In this document: positions 36,777-48,064 of the stretch, one piece after another
Layout: every line of letters starts with the position of its first letter
Position numbering within the stretch: position 1 is the first letter of the stretch
Assembly: GCF_003966265.1 (NCBI RefSeq)
Contig: NZ_RXNV01000001.1
Span: 1,116,001-1,180,000, forward strand
DNA length: 64,000 bases
Direction: 5' to 3'
From: Shewanella atlantica
GTDB taxonomy: Bacteria > Pseudomonadota > Gammaproteobacteria > Enterobacterales > Shewanellaceae
The notes under the pieces: generated by a model
Seen by the model: only the letters and a program-made list of their open reading frames with translations
What the model was told of the DNA's origin: nothing
The model's database searches: none
Position numbers and translations under genes: made by a program

Positions 36777-37766
36777 ATGCAGACCTTGGCCCAAAACCTG
36801 ACGTCACAAGGGGTAAATGCCTCTCTGACTCAGCTTATTCATACCTTAGCTAACACCTCCAAAGAGATCAGTCATGCCGTACGCCACGGCGCGCTTGCCG
36901 GTGTACTCGGTGCGACTGAGCAAGAAAATGTTCAAGGTGAGACACAGAAAAAACTCGACGTTATCACCAACGATATGCTCAAAGATGCATTAAAGGGCGA
37001 TAACACAGTTCGCGGTCTGGCATCGGAAGAGGAAGATTATATTGTCGAAGTCGGTGATAAGGGCGAATATCTGGTCTGTTTCGATCCGCTCGACGGATCA
37101 TCGAACATAGATATTAACTCGTTAGTGGGAACGATTTTTTCAGTACTTCCAGCCCCAACTGGTGAGCTATCCGAATCCAGCTTCCTGCAAGCGGGCCGTC
37201 AGCAAGTCGCCGCGGGCTACGTGCTTTATGGTCCATCGACCATGTTGGCCTTAACCACAGGGAATGGTGTACAACTTTTCACCTTAAACCCTGAAACCAA
37301 TGAGTACTTGCTAACCACTGAAGCGATGAGTATCAGTAAAGATACGGGTGAGTTTGCCATCAATATGTCTAACCAGCGTTTCTGGGAAGCACCGATGCAG
37401 ACTTACATCAGCGATCTACTGCTTGGCACTATTGGTCCGAGAGAAAAAGCCTTCAACATGCGCTGGATAGCTGCCATGGTCGGCGATGTTCACCGCGTCC
37501 TTTCACGTGGCGGTATCTTCACCTACCCGACAGACAACAAAAATCCGCAGAAGCCATACAAACTAAGATTGATGTATGAAGCAAACCCTATGTCATTCCT
37601 GGTCGAACAAGCTGGCGGTAAGGCATCTACAGGCTATGAAACCATAATGGATATCCAACCAAGTGAGATCCACCAGCGTGTGGCCGTCATCTTAGGTTCG
37701 GCTAATGAAGTCGATGCCTGCCTGAACTATCATGGTTTAGATTACAGCGAAGAGCCTCAGCTATAA
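36777..37766 (+). CDS. fbp: Class I fructose-1,6-bisphosphatase
   Basis: 329 residues, the usual length. Metal-binding [17 protein letters not shown] and GDVHRVL, and the substrate-binding segment [21 protein letters not shown] are intact. It removes the 1-phosphate of fructose 1,6-bisphosphate in gluconeogenesis, consistent with growth on amino acids and organic acids. Ribosome site CATAGGAAATAAC before ATG. The last codons and stop fall in a CTATAAG tandem repeat, followed by a terminator. Confidence 0.97.
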   Translation: MQTLAQNLTSQGVNASLTQLIHTLANTSKEISHAVRHGALAGVLGATEQENVQGETQKKLDVITNDMLKDALKGDNTVRGLASEEEDYIVEVGDKGEYLVCFDPLDGSSNIDINSLVGTIFSVLPAPTGELSESSFLQAGRQQVAAGYVLYGPSTMLALTTGNGVQLFTLNPETNEYLLTTEAMSISKDTGEFAINMSNQRFWEAPMQTYISDLLLGTIGPREKAFNMRWIAAMVGDVHRVLSRGGIFTYPTDNKNPQKPYKLRLMYEANPMSFLVEQAGGKASTGYETIMDIQPSEIHQRVAVILGSANEVDACLNYHGLDYSEEPQL

Positions 37767-37788
37767 GCTATAAGCTATAAGCTATAAG
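37761..37788. repeat. CTATAAG heptamer repeated four times across the fbp stop codon
   Basis: Four perfect head-to-tail copies; the fbp stop TAA (37764-37766) is inside the first. Because 7 is not a multiple of 3 and TAA recurs in each unit, copy number would not lengthen the protein. Confidence 0.9.
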
Positions 37789-37797
37789 CAAAGTAAC

Positions 37798-37827
37798 AAA
37801 AAAGGAGCCCGTTGTGGCTCCTTTTTT
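37798..37827 (+). terminator. Intrinsic terminator after fbp
   Basis: Twelve-base stem AAAAAAGGAGCC / GGCTCCTTTTTT, six-base loop, T-run; may also serve the convergent DUF1338 gene. Confidence 0.92.
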
Positions 37828-37884
37828 ATGGCTAATTTATGACAATGATTAGCTCGCGTTAGCTTGCACTCGCATTAACTTGCA

Positions 37885-38682
37885 TTAACTTGCATTAGTA
37901 CTCTCAAAGATCTTATCCGCTGAGGCCGCCACAAAGCCTGTGTAAAGCTCTCCATCGGACTTAGGATAGCGTAAGGCAAACTCATAGAAACAGCTTGGGA
38001 TCTCTTTCTGAGTGTCTTTAAAGCTTACCTCTATCTTATCTGCCATAGTCGAAGACTGTTCAAGCAAAACTTCTGCTGAACCTTTAACCTCACCACCGGC
38101 AGAGTTAAGGACAAAATCTCCCTTCTTAAGTGTTTCATTAACATCTAAAATGCTGGTATATCCAGGTAGATGATTAATTGATACTGTAAAGTGATTGGCA
38201 CGGTAGCCAAATGCGGCTACCCAAGCAGCGTATTCACTCTCTGCAAGCAAGGTTTCGTAGGTGGTGTAATCCAGCTCCCAATGACGACCTGAATAGAGGA
38301 AGTTATCGGCTCTTGTGGCTGAACTCTCGATTTGAGTGACTAACCCTTTGATGATTGTCTGCAACTCATCACTAAACTCTTCAACGAGAAGCTCAGAGAT
38401 AAATACTTTTGGTTGAGTAGCATCCGGATGTTCAAAATGCTTGGCTTTAAGCTTCTTTGCTTCGAAATTGTAATCGCCACAATCTACATAACCTAAGGCT
38501 TCGAAATGAGCGGACAATACCGCCAAATTAACCTTTTCAATATTGAAAGTTCGTAGGGCAATATGGTCGTTAATAATGGTGTCACCCTTGGACAATAATT
38601 GATGAACCTTAGCCGCCGAAGGCGTCATTTCAACATAATCATTCCAAAGAGATTCAAAAAGCTTATTAATATCTGTGTGCAT
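37885..38682 (-). CDS. DUF1338 (2-oxoadipate dioxygenase/decarboxylase-type) protein, short form
   Basis: 265 residues; ATG at 38682 has GGAAG before it. The DUF1338 family is a VOC-fold Fe(II) enzyme; HglS and YdcJ convert 2-oxoadipate to 2-hydroxyglutarate in lysine breakdown. Here the first metal histidine (DHIALRTF) and the second (ANHFTVSIN) are visible, and a glutamate occurs in FYEFALRYP near the end. This protein is about 60% of HglS length. Its neighbours on the same strand are the arginine succinyltransferase genes, so it may handle a 2-oxo acid of amino-acid catabolism; the substrate is inference. The region just past the stop has a short direct repeat (AACTTGCATT twice). Confidence 0.82.
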   Translation of the reverse strand: MHTDINKLFESLWNDYVEMTPSAAKVHQLLSKGDTIINDHIALRTFNIEKVNLAVLSAHFEALGYVDCGDYNFEAKKLKAKHFEHPDATQPKVFISELLVEEFSDELQTIIKGLVTQIESSATRADNFLYSGRHWELDYTTYETLLAESEYAAWVAAFGYRANHFTVSINHLPGYTSILDVNETLKKGDFVLNSAGGEVKGSAEVLLEQSSTMADKIEVSFKDTQKEIPSCFYEFALRYPKSDGELYTGFVAASADKIFESTNAS

Positions 38683-38734
38683 CAATTTCTTCCTTTAGGG
38701 CATCGTGTCGCTAATCGCAAACTGTGCGGGCGAA

Positions 38735-38803
38735 GTCTTTTATTTTTTTCACGAGAGGTCTTTTATTACTTTCACAAAAAGTCTTTTATTATTTTCACGA
38801 GAT
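38735..38803. repeat. Three 23-bp tandem repeats between astD and the DUF1338 gene
   Basis: Units beginning GTCTTTTATT at 38735, 38758 and 38781, each with TTTCAC at the same place (period 23 exactly). They lie within the 225-base leader upstream of the DUF1338 gene. Confidence 0.85.
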
Positions 38804-38907
38804 AATCGGGCGAGAGTGGAGGCGTATTCTTTTCTACGTCTCTTAAAAAGCGGGAAATATCATAAGGATATTTCCCACCAAATTTTAATGACTGAACGTC
38901 CTAGTAC

Positions 38908-40368
38908 TTAAATGCTCAAACCAGGACTCAAATTAGCGGGAAGGCTAACTTCGTCCGCTTCAACAGAAGCAACCGGATAAGCACAGTAGTCGGCAGCATA
39001 GAATGCGCTCGCTCTATGGTTACCCGATGCGCCTACGCCACCGAAGGGAGCCGCACCAGATGCACCAGTGATCTGCTTATTCCAGTTAACAATCCCGGCA
39101 CGAATACGCGCAAGGAAATACTCATAATCGTCACGATTATCGGCAAGGATCCCGGCAGAAAGTCCGTAGCGGGTATTGTTAGCTAACTTGATCGCCTCAT
39201 CGAAGTCGGTATAGCGAACAACTTGCAACAGAGGACCGAAGTACTCCTCATCAGGCAGTTCGATAACCTGAGTTACATCGATTAACCCCGGAGATACCAG
39301 GCCAGTTCCCGGCTCAACATGGGTTAACTCAACTAATGAAGTTCCGCCTAAGTTCACCAGGTTACGTTGAGCTTCCACCATTCCCTTAGCGGCAGTCTCT
39401 GAGATCATTGACCCCATAAACGGCTGTGGCTGAGCGTTCCATGCCCCAACCGCAATACGCTTAATGGCATCGGTGAGTTGAGCCAGTAAAGCATCGCCCT
39501 CTGCACCTTTCTCCACATACAAACGACGCGCACAGGTACAACGTTGACCGGAGGAGATGTATGCAGACTGAATAATGTCGTGCACCGCCGCCTTACTGTC
39601 TTTAACGCCTTTGATTATGAGAGGGTTATTCCCTCCCATCTCTAATGCCAGAATCTTTCCGGGATCGCCTGCATACTGTTGATGCAAGATGTGCCCGGTG
39701 CGAGAGCTTCCGGTAAAGAACAAACCATCGATCTGAGGGTGAGATGCCAGCGCTTTTCCGGTTTCAACTTCGCCTTGTACTAAGTTGATAACGCCGGCAG
39801 GCAGTCCAGCCTTCTCCCAAAGCTTCAACATCAACTCGGCAACTTTAGGGGTTAACTCAGATGGTTTGAAAACGACTGTATTACCCGCAAGCAGTGCCGG
39901 CACTATATGACCATTAGGCAGGTGACCCGGGAAGTTATAAGGACCGAAAACGGCAACGACACCATGGGGCTTATGACGAAGGACAGCGCGTCCTGCAGGC
40001 GTATCATTCTCTGATGTGCCTGTGCGCTTATTGTAAGCTGCCACAGACAAGCCAATCTTACCAATCATGGCACCCGCTTCGGTCGCCGTTTCCCACTGTG
40101 GCTTGCCGGTCTCCTGAGCGATCACTTCGGCTATCTCAGCTTTATTTTCTTCTAACTGGGCACGGTACGCCTCTACAATCGCAAGGCGTCCCTCGAAACC
40201 TAACATAAACCAATCAAACTGCGCGTCACGTGCCGCTTCAACTGCGGTATTAACCTGATCGGGCGTCGCTGTTTGACTGTTCCAGATAACGTCATTATTT
40301 GCTGGGTTTTTTGAAGTCACTTCGTGACCTAGACCGGCAACCCACTGGCCTTTAATAAATTGAGTCAT
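38908..40368 (-). CDS. astD: Succinylglutamate-semialdehyde dehydrogenase
   Basis: 486 residues of the aldehyde dehydrogenase family. Active-site glutamate in [11 protein letters not shown] and catalytic cysteine in [11 protein letters not shown], with FTGSSRTG for NAD binding. It carries out the fourth step of the arginine succinyltransferase (AST) pathway. It starts eight bases after astA on the same strand, so the two are cotranscribed. Ribosome site AGGAATAAAT. Confidence 0.95.
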   Translation of the reverse strand: MTQFIKGQWVAGLGHEVTSKNPANNDVIWNSQTATPDQVNTAVEAARDAQFDWFMLGFEGRLAIVEAYRAQLEENKAEIAEVIAQETGKPQWETATEAGAMIGKIGLSVAAYNKRTGTSENDTPAGRAVLRHKPHGVVAVFGPYNFPGHLPNGHIVPALLAGNTVVFKPSELTPKVAELMLKLWEKAGLPAGVINLVQGEVETGKALASHPQIDGLFFTGSSRTGHILHQQYAGDPGKILALEMGGNNPLIIKGVKDSKAAVHDIIQSAYISSGQRCTCARRLYVEKGAEGDALLAQLTDAIKRIAVGAWNAQPQPFMGSMISETAAKGMVEAQRNLVNLGGTSLVELTHVEPGTGLVSPGLIDVTQVIELPDEEYFGPLLQVVRYTDFDEAIKLANNTRYGLSAGILADNRDDYEYFLARIRAGIVNWNKQITGASGAAPFGGVGASGNHRASAFYAADYCAYPVASVEADEVSLPANLSPGLSI

Positions 40369-40376
40369 ATTTATTC

Positions 40377-41396
40377 CTACAAAGCTAAGACACGGATCTC
40401 ATCACCTTGCTCGAGCAGTAAACCTGCAGCGAGTTCAGGAGAGATCGTCACTTCATTACAGCCTTCTGTCAGCAGAAGTGCAGCAGAGGTAGCACGGTAA
40501 TTAGCTAATTGAGTATTTGAGATAATAAAGTTGGTATCAGATTCGGGCGCATCGCCAATATTCACGGTCAATAAGCGGCTCTCTCTGACGGAACGAATAT
40601 CGCTGAGATTACACTCAACAGTCGGACCACCATCGAAAATATCGACATACCCTCGGCACCTGAATCCTTCGGCTTGTAGCAAGTTAAGCGCGGGGCGCGT
40701 ATTAGCGTGTACTTCACCGATAACTTTTTGGGCTTCTTCCGGTAATAAACAAACGTACACGGCATTCTTTGGCATCATTTCGGCCATAAATGCTTTCTGT
40801 CCAAGTCCGGAAAGATAGTCGGCTTCGACAAAATCGATACCTAAGAAGTGCTTCTGTAACCAATCATAAAATGGCGAATTACCATTTTCGTCACTCTCGC
40901 CACGCATCTCAGCAATCACAGTTTCACCGAATCGCTGCGCGTGCTGAGCTAAAAACAGAAAACGACTGCGTGACAGCATTCTACCGTTATTGTTCTTTCG
41001 ATATGAGCTACGCAAGAAAAGCGTACACAGCTCAGCTGCACCGGTGTAATCATGGCACAGGGTCAAGGTTTCAACTTCATTTCTCACATCGATCTGTTCT
41101 GAGTAATAGACTTCGGTCCCTAATCGATAGTGGTAAAACGCATCTTCCATTCCAACGGCCGCCTCGAGACCACAAGTACCGACGACTTCGCCGGTATCTG
41201 TATCTTCGAGCACCATCAGGTAACCTTCATCGAATGGTTTATCGACCTGCTTTTGAAATGAAGCTTCTACGCGGGCAATTTTCTTTCTTAGTAGATCTTC
41301 ATTGACAGGCAATGATGTAAACCCATGTCCGGATTCTTCAGCTATTTGATAAAGCGCTTCAAAGTCGCTGGATCGGATAGGACGTATAATTAACAT
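40377..41396 (-). CDS. astA: Arginine N-succinyltransferase
   Basis: 339 residues. Family hallmarks: [20 protein letters not shown] at the start, [20 protein letters not shown], and [20 protein letters not shown]. It succinylates arginine from succinyl-CoA, the first step of the AST pathway. Ends eight bases before astD. A terminator lies upstream between astC and astA, so expression may be partly separate from astC. Ribosome site GAGGAGATCCTGAG. Confidence 0.95.
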   Translation of the reverse strand: MLIIRPIRSSDFEALYQIAEESGHGFTSLPVNEDLLRKKIARVEASFQKQVDKPFDEGYLMVLEDTDTGEVVGTCGLEAAVGMEDAFYHYRLGTEVYYSEQIDVRNEVETLTLCHDYTGAAELCTLFLRSSYRKNNNGRMLSRSRFLFLAQHAQRFGETVIAEMRGESDENGNSPFYDWLQKHFLGIDFVEADYLSGLGQKAFMAEMMPKNAVYVCLLPEEAQKVIGEVHANTRPALNLLQAEGFRCRGYVDIFDGGPTVECNLSDIRSVRESRLLTVNIGDAPESDTNFIISNTQLANYRATSAALLLTEGCNEVTISPELAAGLLLEQGDEIRVLAL

Positions 41397-41489
41397 CTCA
41401 GGATCTCCTCACTTTCACTCGTCGCTTAACGATCCCTATCCATTCTAAGACAAGCAGATCACAGTTAAGGTTCAAGTATTCCAAATGAC

Positions 41490-41525
41490 AAAAAAAAGAG
41501 TGCTTGATAAGAATCAGCACTCTTT
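41490..41525 (-). terminator. Intrinsic terminator between astC and astA
   Basis: Stem AAAGAGTGCT(T)GAT / ATC-AGCACTCTTT with one bulge; on the minus strand it is followed by a run of eight T. It lies nine bases after the astC stop and about 95 bases before the astA start. Confidence 0.8.
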
Positions 41526-41533
41526 CATGTCAT

Positions 41534-42841
<1,308 letters not shown>

Positions 42842-42870
42842 TTAGATTGCTTAAGTGACATTAATAACGA

Positions 42871-42892
42871 AAATGTGATCAAAATACCAGTT
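42871..42892. promoter_or_regulatory. CRP-like site upstream of astC
   Basis: The left half AAATGTGATC matches the 22-bp CRP consensus in all ten positions; the right half matches about seven of twelve. Position is 120 bases upstream of the astC start. Confidence 0.45.
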
Positions 42893-43028
42893 TCTTACAC
42901 TCAAGTAGGAGCATCAGCGCACATTTAATGCATAAAGAGTTGAGTTTAAGAATTATACAAGCGTTTATAGCGGGGGTTTTGAGCATAATTAGTCATAAAA
43001 AAAGTTACTCGAGGCCAATACGGCTAAG

Positions 43029-43047
43029 TATGCACAGCATGTGCATA
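43029..43047. promoter_or_regulatory. Perfect palindrome TATGCACA-N3-TGTGCATA
   Basis: Eight-base arms with a three-base spacer (19 bp), 280 bases upstream of astC and downstream of the HDOD gene; resembles a repressor operator, but its protein is unknown. Confidence 0.45.
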
Positions 43048-43128
43048 TAAAACCGCATAAAAGACCCGCTGAAAATGAAATTGACTGCTTTTAAATGACC
43101 TGAAGTTCACTTGAACACAGCTAAACCC

Positions 43129-43160
43129 AAAAGCCGTTCACAAAAATTATGGCGGCTTTT
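43129..43160. terminator. Weak hairpin, possible terminator of the HDOD gene
   Basis: AAAAGCCG / CGGCTTTT with a 16-base loop, 50 bases after the HDOD stop. On the minus strand the tail is TTTTGGG, so termination is doubtful. Confidence 0.4.
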
Positions 43161-43211
43161 TATAAAATGAAAAGACAAAGATGAGGGAAAAACAAAATGG
43201 GGAGGGGGAGC

Positions 43212-44354
43212 CTAAATAATATCTAATTTACGATAGTTTTGGCCTTTTAAACGAATTACCTCCTGTTCAGAGAGCTCATAATAATCAAACATTATACGTT
43301 TTTCCTGAGGCGTGATCTGACGCATCTCCTCCAGCAGAACTATTTTGGCAAAGCAGTTCGCTCGGGCTACCATAGCCGCATCGTCAGACAGTTCTTTATA
43401 GCTCAGATTATTATCGAGTTCGGCTAAGACTTTGGCCATAGCACTGTCTTTAAAATTTAATTGCTGAAGAAGTTGCCAATTAAGTGAGCTTCCATGCTTC
43501 AGAACCAGGTTATATACCTTTTCCGCGGGAAACTCGGTTGCCACAACTGCATCATAAAGTTCTTTATCCCGGCTATCGCTGGCTTCACGGAGCCACTCTC
43601 CCCATGTTTTCTCAAACAAGGTTGCGCTATTCTTAAGCACTACAGACGCACCAAGCTGGCTTAATAGGGTGCAGGTATAAACGAATGAGCAGCCCTTACC
43701 GTGGAGCTTAGCTAATGCTTGGGCAGCAATAGCACTCACAACCGAGTAACGCCATAATTTTCTGGTAGTCCACAGCAGATTTGCATGACCTGAAGGTAAC
43801 CAGTTTCGCAAACAAAAGTAAGGTACCAATAATCTGAGATTTTCTCCCCCAATAAAGTTAACCACTAACTTTATATCGGTAACTTTAACATCGGAACGTT
43901 GTGGCCGACGATGCCTGAAAGAGGGGCTATTGACAATATTAAGCAGATCTCTGGCTAGCCATGCCTGTTCGGTAATAAGAGGGCTAAGACGGTTAATATC
44001 GAGGTTTTTACGCTGTAAAAGTTCCAGGATAAGAAGCTGATTTTCATTTATTCCCGAGTAGGTCAATATCGAGTCGGGCGATGCCAACTGATGTCCTATC
44101 GCATTATTAACGGTATTTATCAGTTGAGTGGAAACCTCTTCAAATACTTGTTTTGCCTGGATCTGTTTTGCCATCCTTTCCAGAATAGCTTCCCTCTCGA
44201 TAGCAAGCTTACTGGCATCGGCCTCGAGTTCGGCGTCGAGCTCATCATACATAGAACCAGACTTTTGTTTACCAACAATAAGTTGCTGGTATAGCCTATG
44301 TTCAATCTCTATGACTTTCCCGGGTCTAACGCCCCCCGCTACCGATATCGCCAC
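43212..44354 (-). CDS. HDOD-domain protein
   Basis: 380 residues starting at a GTG. After a charged helical N-terminus (about 20-80) comes an HDOD domain (about 95-300): LARDLLNIVNSPSFRHRRP, KVTDIKLVVNFIGGENL and LRNWLPSG...LWRYSVVSA are recognisable. HDOD domains keep the HD-like fold but lack its metal residues, and act in signalling, often with cyclic di-GMP or stress pathways. No receiver or EAL domain is attached. Function unknown. Confidence 0.75.
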   Translation of the reverse strand: MAISVAGGVRPGKVIEIEHRLYQQLIVGKQKSGSMYDELDAELEADASKLAIEREAILERMAKQIQAKQVFEEVSTQLINTVNNAIGHQLASPDSILTYSGINENQLLILELLQRKNLDINRLSPLITEQAWLARDLLNIVNSPSFRHRRPQRSDVKVTDIKLVVNFIGGENLRLLVPYFCLRNWLPSGHANLLWTTRKLWRYSVVSAIAAQALAKLHGKGCSFVYTCTLLSQLGASVVLKNSATLFEKTWGEWLREASDSRDKELYDAVVATEFPAEKVYNLVLKHGSSLNWQLLQQLNFKDSAMAKVLAELDNNLSYKELSDDAAMVARANCFAKIVLLEEMRQITPQEKRIMFDYYELSEQEVIRLKGQNYRKLDII

Positions 44355-44535
44355 TGTCTACATCTCTCCAATCGTTATCTATCTCTATAATTTAGCATAA
44401 TTTACCTTGAATCCACTGATTATGATGGAGTTTGAACTAAACGCATATCTCAAATGTTGATTTATCACTCGTTTCAATATTCTGGTTTTGTATCCGCTCA
44501 CACTAATCCTCCCCCCAAATATTCTCGTGGCCCAT

Positions 44536-44562
44536 AAAAAAGGCCTCTATTTAGAGACCTTT
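44536..44562 (-). terminator. Intrinsic terminator after the second S9 peptidase
   Basis: AAAGG-c-CTCT / AGAG-a-CCTTT stem with an ATTT loop; minus-strand tail is a T-run. Confidence 0.75.
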
Positions 44563-44580
44563 CATTAAACAATTAGTGCG

Positions 44581-47064
44581 TTACTTAAGCTCTTGCTCAA
44601 ATAACTTATAGATACGACGGTACTCATCTAACCAACTCGAAGGCTGCTTAAACCCGTGAGGCTCTACAGGGTAAATCGCTGTCTCAAACATGGGCTTCTC
44701 CAGCTCAATTAAGCGCTGTACCAGACGAACACTGTCCTGGAAGAATACGTTGTCATCCAATACACCACTCATGATAAGAAGTGGTTTTTGCAGCCCCTGA
44801 GCATGCTCTATGGGTGAGCTTCGTTCGTAGGCAATCCCGTCAACATCAGGTGTGTTAAGTATATTTGAGGTATAGGGTGCATTATAGTGTGCCCAATCTG
44901 TCACAGGACGTAGCGCAGCACCGGCCTGGAAAAGCTCGGGCTCGGTAAACAATGCCATAAAGGTCAGGAAGCCCCCATAAGAGCCACCATAGGTGCCAAC
45001 TTTACCCGCATCAACATTAGCATTGGCAGCCATCCAGCTGACGCCATCCTTCAAGTCCTCAACTTCCGGGTGCCCCATGTTACGGTAAACAGCAGTACGC
45101 CAATCACGTCCATAGCCTTTAGAACCACGATAATCCATATCCAAGACAACATAACCTTTCTGAGTCAGCAGGTTATGGAACATGAACTCTCTGAAGTAAC
45201 CGGAGAACCCGTAGTGAGCATTTTGCAGGTAGCCTGCTCCATGATTGAAAATCACTGCAGGATACTTTTCGCTTCGACTCTCATCGTAACCTTGAGGAAG
45301 ATAGACTCTGGCATAGACATCATCGGCGCCATGGGTCGAAGGTACTGCGACCACTTCAGGCGCTTGCCACTGATACTCCTTAAAGGCGTCACTGGTGTAT
45401 GAAGTCAGTTTCTTGATAGCACCGCCGATAGGTTGAATATATAGCTCTTCAGGTTCAGTTCGACGAGACGCGCTGAGCAGCAGCGAGTTTCCGTCCGGGC
45501 TCAAAGTATAATCGAGTTGGCCATCCCACTGAGTTAACTGCTCATCTTTACCTGTCTTAACTGAGACTCGGTAAACGTTATCTATGCCAGGATGCTGCTT
45601 ATTTGCCTTATAGTAGATAAATTGAGCCTTAGGGCCTAAGGTGATATCGCTTACGACAAACTTGCCTTGAGTGAGGGGCTCGGGCTGCTTGCCCTCTTGC
45701 TTAATATAGATATGTGAATAGCCGGTTTCTTCTGAGAGATAGTAAAGATTATTCGTATCAGGCAACCAACCAAATTGATTGAAATTATAGTTAACCCAAG
45801 CTTCATCATGCAATCTGTGCTGGGTCTTCATAGCTCCCTTTTTAAGATCCAGTGTAGCTATCCAACGATCTTTATTGTCGACGGCTTCGAGCATGATGGC
45901 GACCCGATTTGCAGACTCCTGCCATTGAATGGCACTTTGAGACCAGCCCCAATCCTGCATCAATTGGATCTTACGAGGTGTCCTTTCACTCTTATAAGTT
46001 TCGCCTGCTAACTTAGCATTTTCAGACTTAACCTCAGCCAGAACATCTTCATCGAAACCTTCAAGACCTTCGATAGTGATATCCGTTGAACTGTGATTTT
46101 GAAGATCGAGTAATACTAAACGCTCCCCCGGTGGATTATCTTCGGCAACACGAGCCCTTGCAGGTACGGCATCAACATAGCCATCTTTACCCAGATAATT
46201 CGGCATGATGTCATGTTCACTTCGCCAACTGTAATCCTTATCAATTAGTGACAAGAGCACGAAATTACCATCTGGAGAGAGGCTTAAGTCTGACACCTTC
46301 TCTTTATCCCCCAAATACCAGGCTTTTGCAGCAATCGTCGGGTCTAGCTTGCTAAGTTCGTTGCCGTACTCTTCTCTCTTCTTTGCATTAGCCTGCTGCA
46401 TCGCAACATATTGAATTAACCTATGTTGCTGCTTGGCAATATAGCTAGCTGGAGCCTCTACAGCTTTAGGCTTAACATCCATCTTGATGCTTGCCAGTTG
46501 CTCAAACATACCCGAGTCCTGATGAATACGATAAACGGTGCTTCCCTGCCAGAAGGCAATATCACCATTTGTTAGGAATCGTACCCCGTCTACATTGTCA
46601 TTTTGTCTGGTAAGTTGAATTATCTGACCCGTCGCCAACTCTTTTACGAAGAGGTTACCCTGATATATATAGGCTTTTCGGTTTTTGTTCTTATCAAAAA
46701 CTCCGGACTCTTGATCGGCACCATGAAGTTGTTCCAGCTTGAGCTGAGTTGCCTCTCCCCCCGACACATTCTGGCGGTAATGGTTTTTTATTGGTGCGCC
46801 ATGGGCCTGACGAGCAAAGTAGATAGACTGGCTATCATCACTCCAATAGGCACCTTTAGCTAGTATTCCCATCCAATCAGGGTTAGCCATGATCTGATTC
46901 AAGGTCAGATCTGCTCCGACCTTAGGAGGTGCTGTGAGTTCTGCTTGTACCTTAGTATGCTTCTCTTGCTTTTGTGCAGCGACAAGACTCTCGCTGTTTG
47001 CACAGCCCCCCAATATCGCTATCGCAATTAAACTAAGACCAGAATTACGGATCAGTCCTGTCAT
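44581..47064 (-). CDS. S9-family peptidase lipoprotein (prolyl oligopeptidase type)
   Basis: 827 residues. The start at 47064 follows GGAAGGGAA and gives a lipoprotein signal (LIAIAILGGC, lipidated Cys at about residue 20), so the protein is envelope-anchored; the 30 residues further upstream are not used. A beta-propeller domain (about 60-580) is followed by the hydrolase with Ser in GGSYGGFLTFM, Asp in LDDNVFFQDS and His in EPHGFKQPSS. A different subfamily from the DPP IV-like enzyme at 34-36 kb; it resembles the acylaminoacyl-peptidase-like group. Substrate unknown, role likely in peptide degradation. Terminator follows. Confidence 0.88.
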   Translation of the reverse strand: MTGLIRNSGLSLIAIAILGGCANSESLVAAQKQEKHTKVQAELTAPPKVGADLTLNQIMANPDWMGILAKGAYWSDDSQSIYFARQAHGAPIKNHYRQNVSGGEATQLKLEQLHGADQESGVFDKNKNRKAYIYQGNLFVKELATGQIIQLTRQNDNVDGVRFLTNGDIAFWQGSTVYRIHQDSGMFEQLASIKMDVKPKAVEAPASYIAKQQHRLIQYVAMQQANAKKREEYGNELSKLDPTIAAKAWYLGDKEKVSDLSLSPDGNFVLLSLIDKDYSWRSEHDIMPNYLGKDGYVDAVPARARVAEDNPPGERLVLLDLQNHSSTDITIEGLEGFDEDVLAEVKSENAKLAGETYKSERTPRKIQLMQDWGWSQSAIQWQESANRVAIMLEAVDNKDRWIATLDLKKGAMKTQHRLHDEAWVNYNFNQFGWLPDTNNLYYLSEETGYSHIYIKQEGKQPEPLTQGKFVVSDITLGPKAQFIYYKANKQHPGIDNVYRVSVKTGKDEQLTQWDGQLDYTLSPDGNSLLLSASRRTEPEELYIQPIGGAIKKLTSYTSDAFKEYQWQAPEVVAVPSTHGADDVYARVYLPQGYDESRSEKYPAVIFNHGAGYLQNAHYGFSGYFREFMFHNLLTQKGYVVLDMDYRGSKGYGRDWRTAVYRNMGHPEVEDLKDGVSWMAANANVDAGKVGTYGGSYGGFLTFMALFTEPELFQAGAALRPVTDWAHYNAPYTSNILNTPDVDGIAYERSSPIEHAQGLQKPLLIMSGVLDDNVFFQDSVRLVQRLIELEKPMFETAIYPVEPHGFKQPSSWLDEYRRIYKLFEQELK

Positions 47065-47326
47065 TTCCCTTCCTTTATTGTTTTTCAACGAACGTCTATA
47101 CCGCTGACATGGGCAAGGCACGTTGCTATTATTTTGCGGATATTTATAACACAAATGGAATGACGTTGAATTAGGAATATTTATAAAACTTGTAACAGAG
47201 GTTTAAACAAAGATAGAGTTTTAAGATAGCTATTGTATAAAGCAATCGAACCTTCCGGCCCTGAAGCATTGCCTACTAAAGTCGCTTCTATATGGGGAGT
47301 ATCTGACTGCCTAGGTAAACAGGGCC
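47065..47326. other. Intergenic region between pabA and the S9 peptidase
   Basis: 262 bases with the promoter of the peptidase gene. AT-rich, no gene or clear site seen. Confidence 0.35.
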
Positions 47327-47896
47327 TCAAACGTTCAAGAAATTTCGTAAAAGCTCATGACCTTGCTCGGTAAGCACAGACTCAGGGTGAAATTGAACCC
47401 CATATATAGGCAAGGTGTCATGTCTCATGGCCATGATCTCCATTCCATGTATAGGATCTTGATACCAGGCATCAAGCCTAAAGTGCTCGGGTACCGAGTC
47501 TACCAGCAAAGAATGATAGCGCGTCACCGTCAGTGGGTTATTGAGCCCCTGAAACAGGCCGGTTCCAAGATGTTCGATAGCACTCGTTTTCCCATGCATT
47601 ACCCGCTTAGCACGAATCACATTCGCGCCAAATACTTGTGCGATAGCTTGATGGCCCAGACAGACACCCAATATCGGTAATTTGCCGGCAAAATACGCTA
47701 TGGCTGACAATGAGACTCCCGCTTCATTCGGGCTACAGGGACCCGGAGAGATCACCAGATGAGTCGGCTTTAATGATGTAATCTGCTCGATAGTGACCTC
47801 ATCATTACGCTTAACCACGACCTCTTGACCCAGTTGCTGAAAATACTGCACTAGATTAAAGGTGAATGAGTCGTAGTTATCGATCATCAAGAGCAT
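47327..47896 (-). CDS. pabA: Aminodeoxychorismate/anthranilate synthase glutamine amidotransferase
   Basis: 189 residues starting [14 protein letters not shown]; the frame runs 20 codons further but homologues begin here. The class I amidotransferase triad is Cys79 (GVCLGHQ), His170 and Glu172 (FHPES). It releases ammonia from glutamine for p-aminobenzoate (folate) and possibly anthranilate synthesis. It is separate from the trp genes, which fits pabA. Divergence from TrpG cannot be settled by reading alone. Confidence 0.88.
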   Translation of the reverse strand: MLLMIDNYDSFTFNLVQYFQQLGQEVVVKRNDEVTIEQITSLKPTHLVISPGPCSPNEAGVSLSAIAYFAGKLPILGVCLGHQAIAQVFGANVIRAKRVMHGKTSAIEHLGTGLFQGLNNPLTVTRYHSLLVDSVPEHFRLDAWYQDPIHGMEIMAMRHDTLPIYGVQFHPESVLTEQGHELLRNFLNV

Positions 47897-48021
47897 AGAG
47901 GGCCCGATATCCTGTAGGTGAAATATGTCATTGTAATTGGCCGCAGATGCTACCACAGTGCGCCAGCGGGATCACCTCACAGAGCAAAATCGGATCAATA
48001 GATCGGTTGGAAAACAGATAT

Positions 48022-48052
48022 AAAAAAAGCCAGTCACTGACTGGCTTTTTTT
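48022..48052 (-). terminator. Intrinsic terminator after sspB
   Basis: Fourteen-base stem AAAAAAAGCCAGTC / GACTGGCTTTTTTT with a three-base loop; T-run on both strands. The core GCCAGTC is the same as in the arcA terminator. Confidence 0.92.
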
Positions 48053-48064
48053 GGAGACTAAGAA

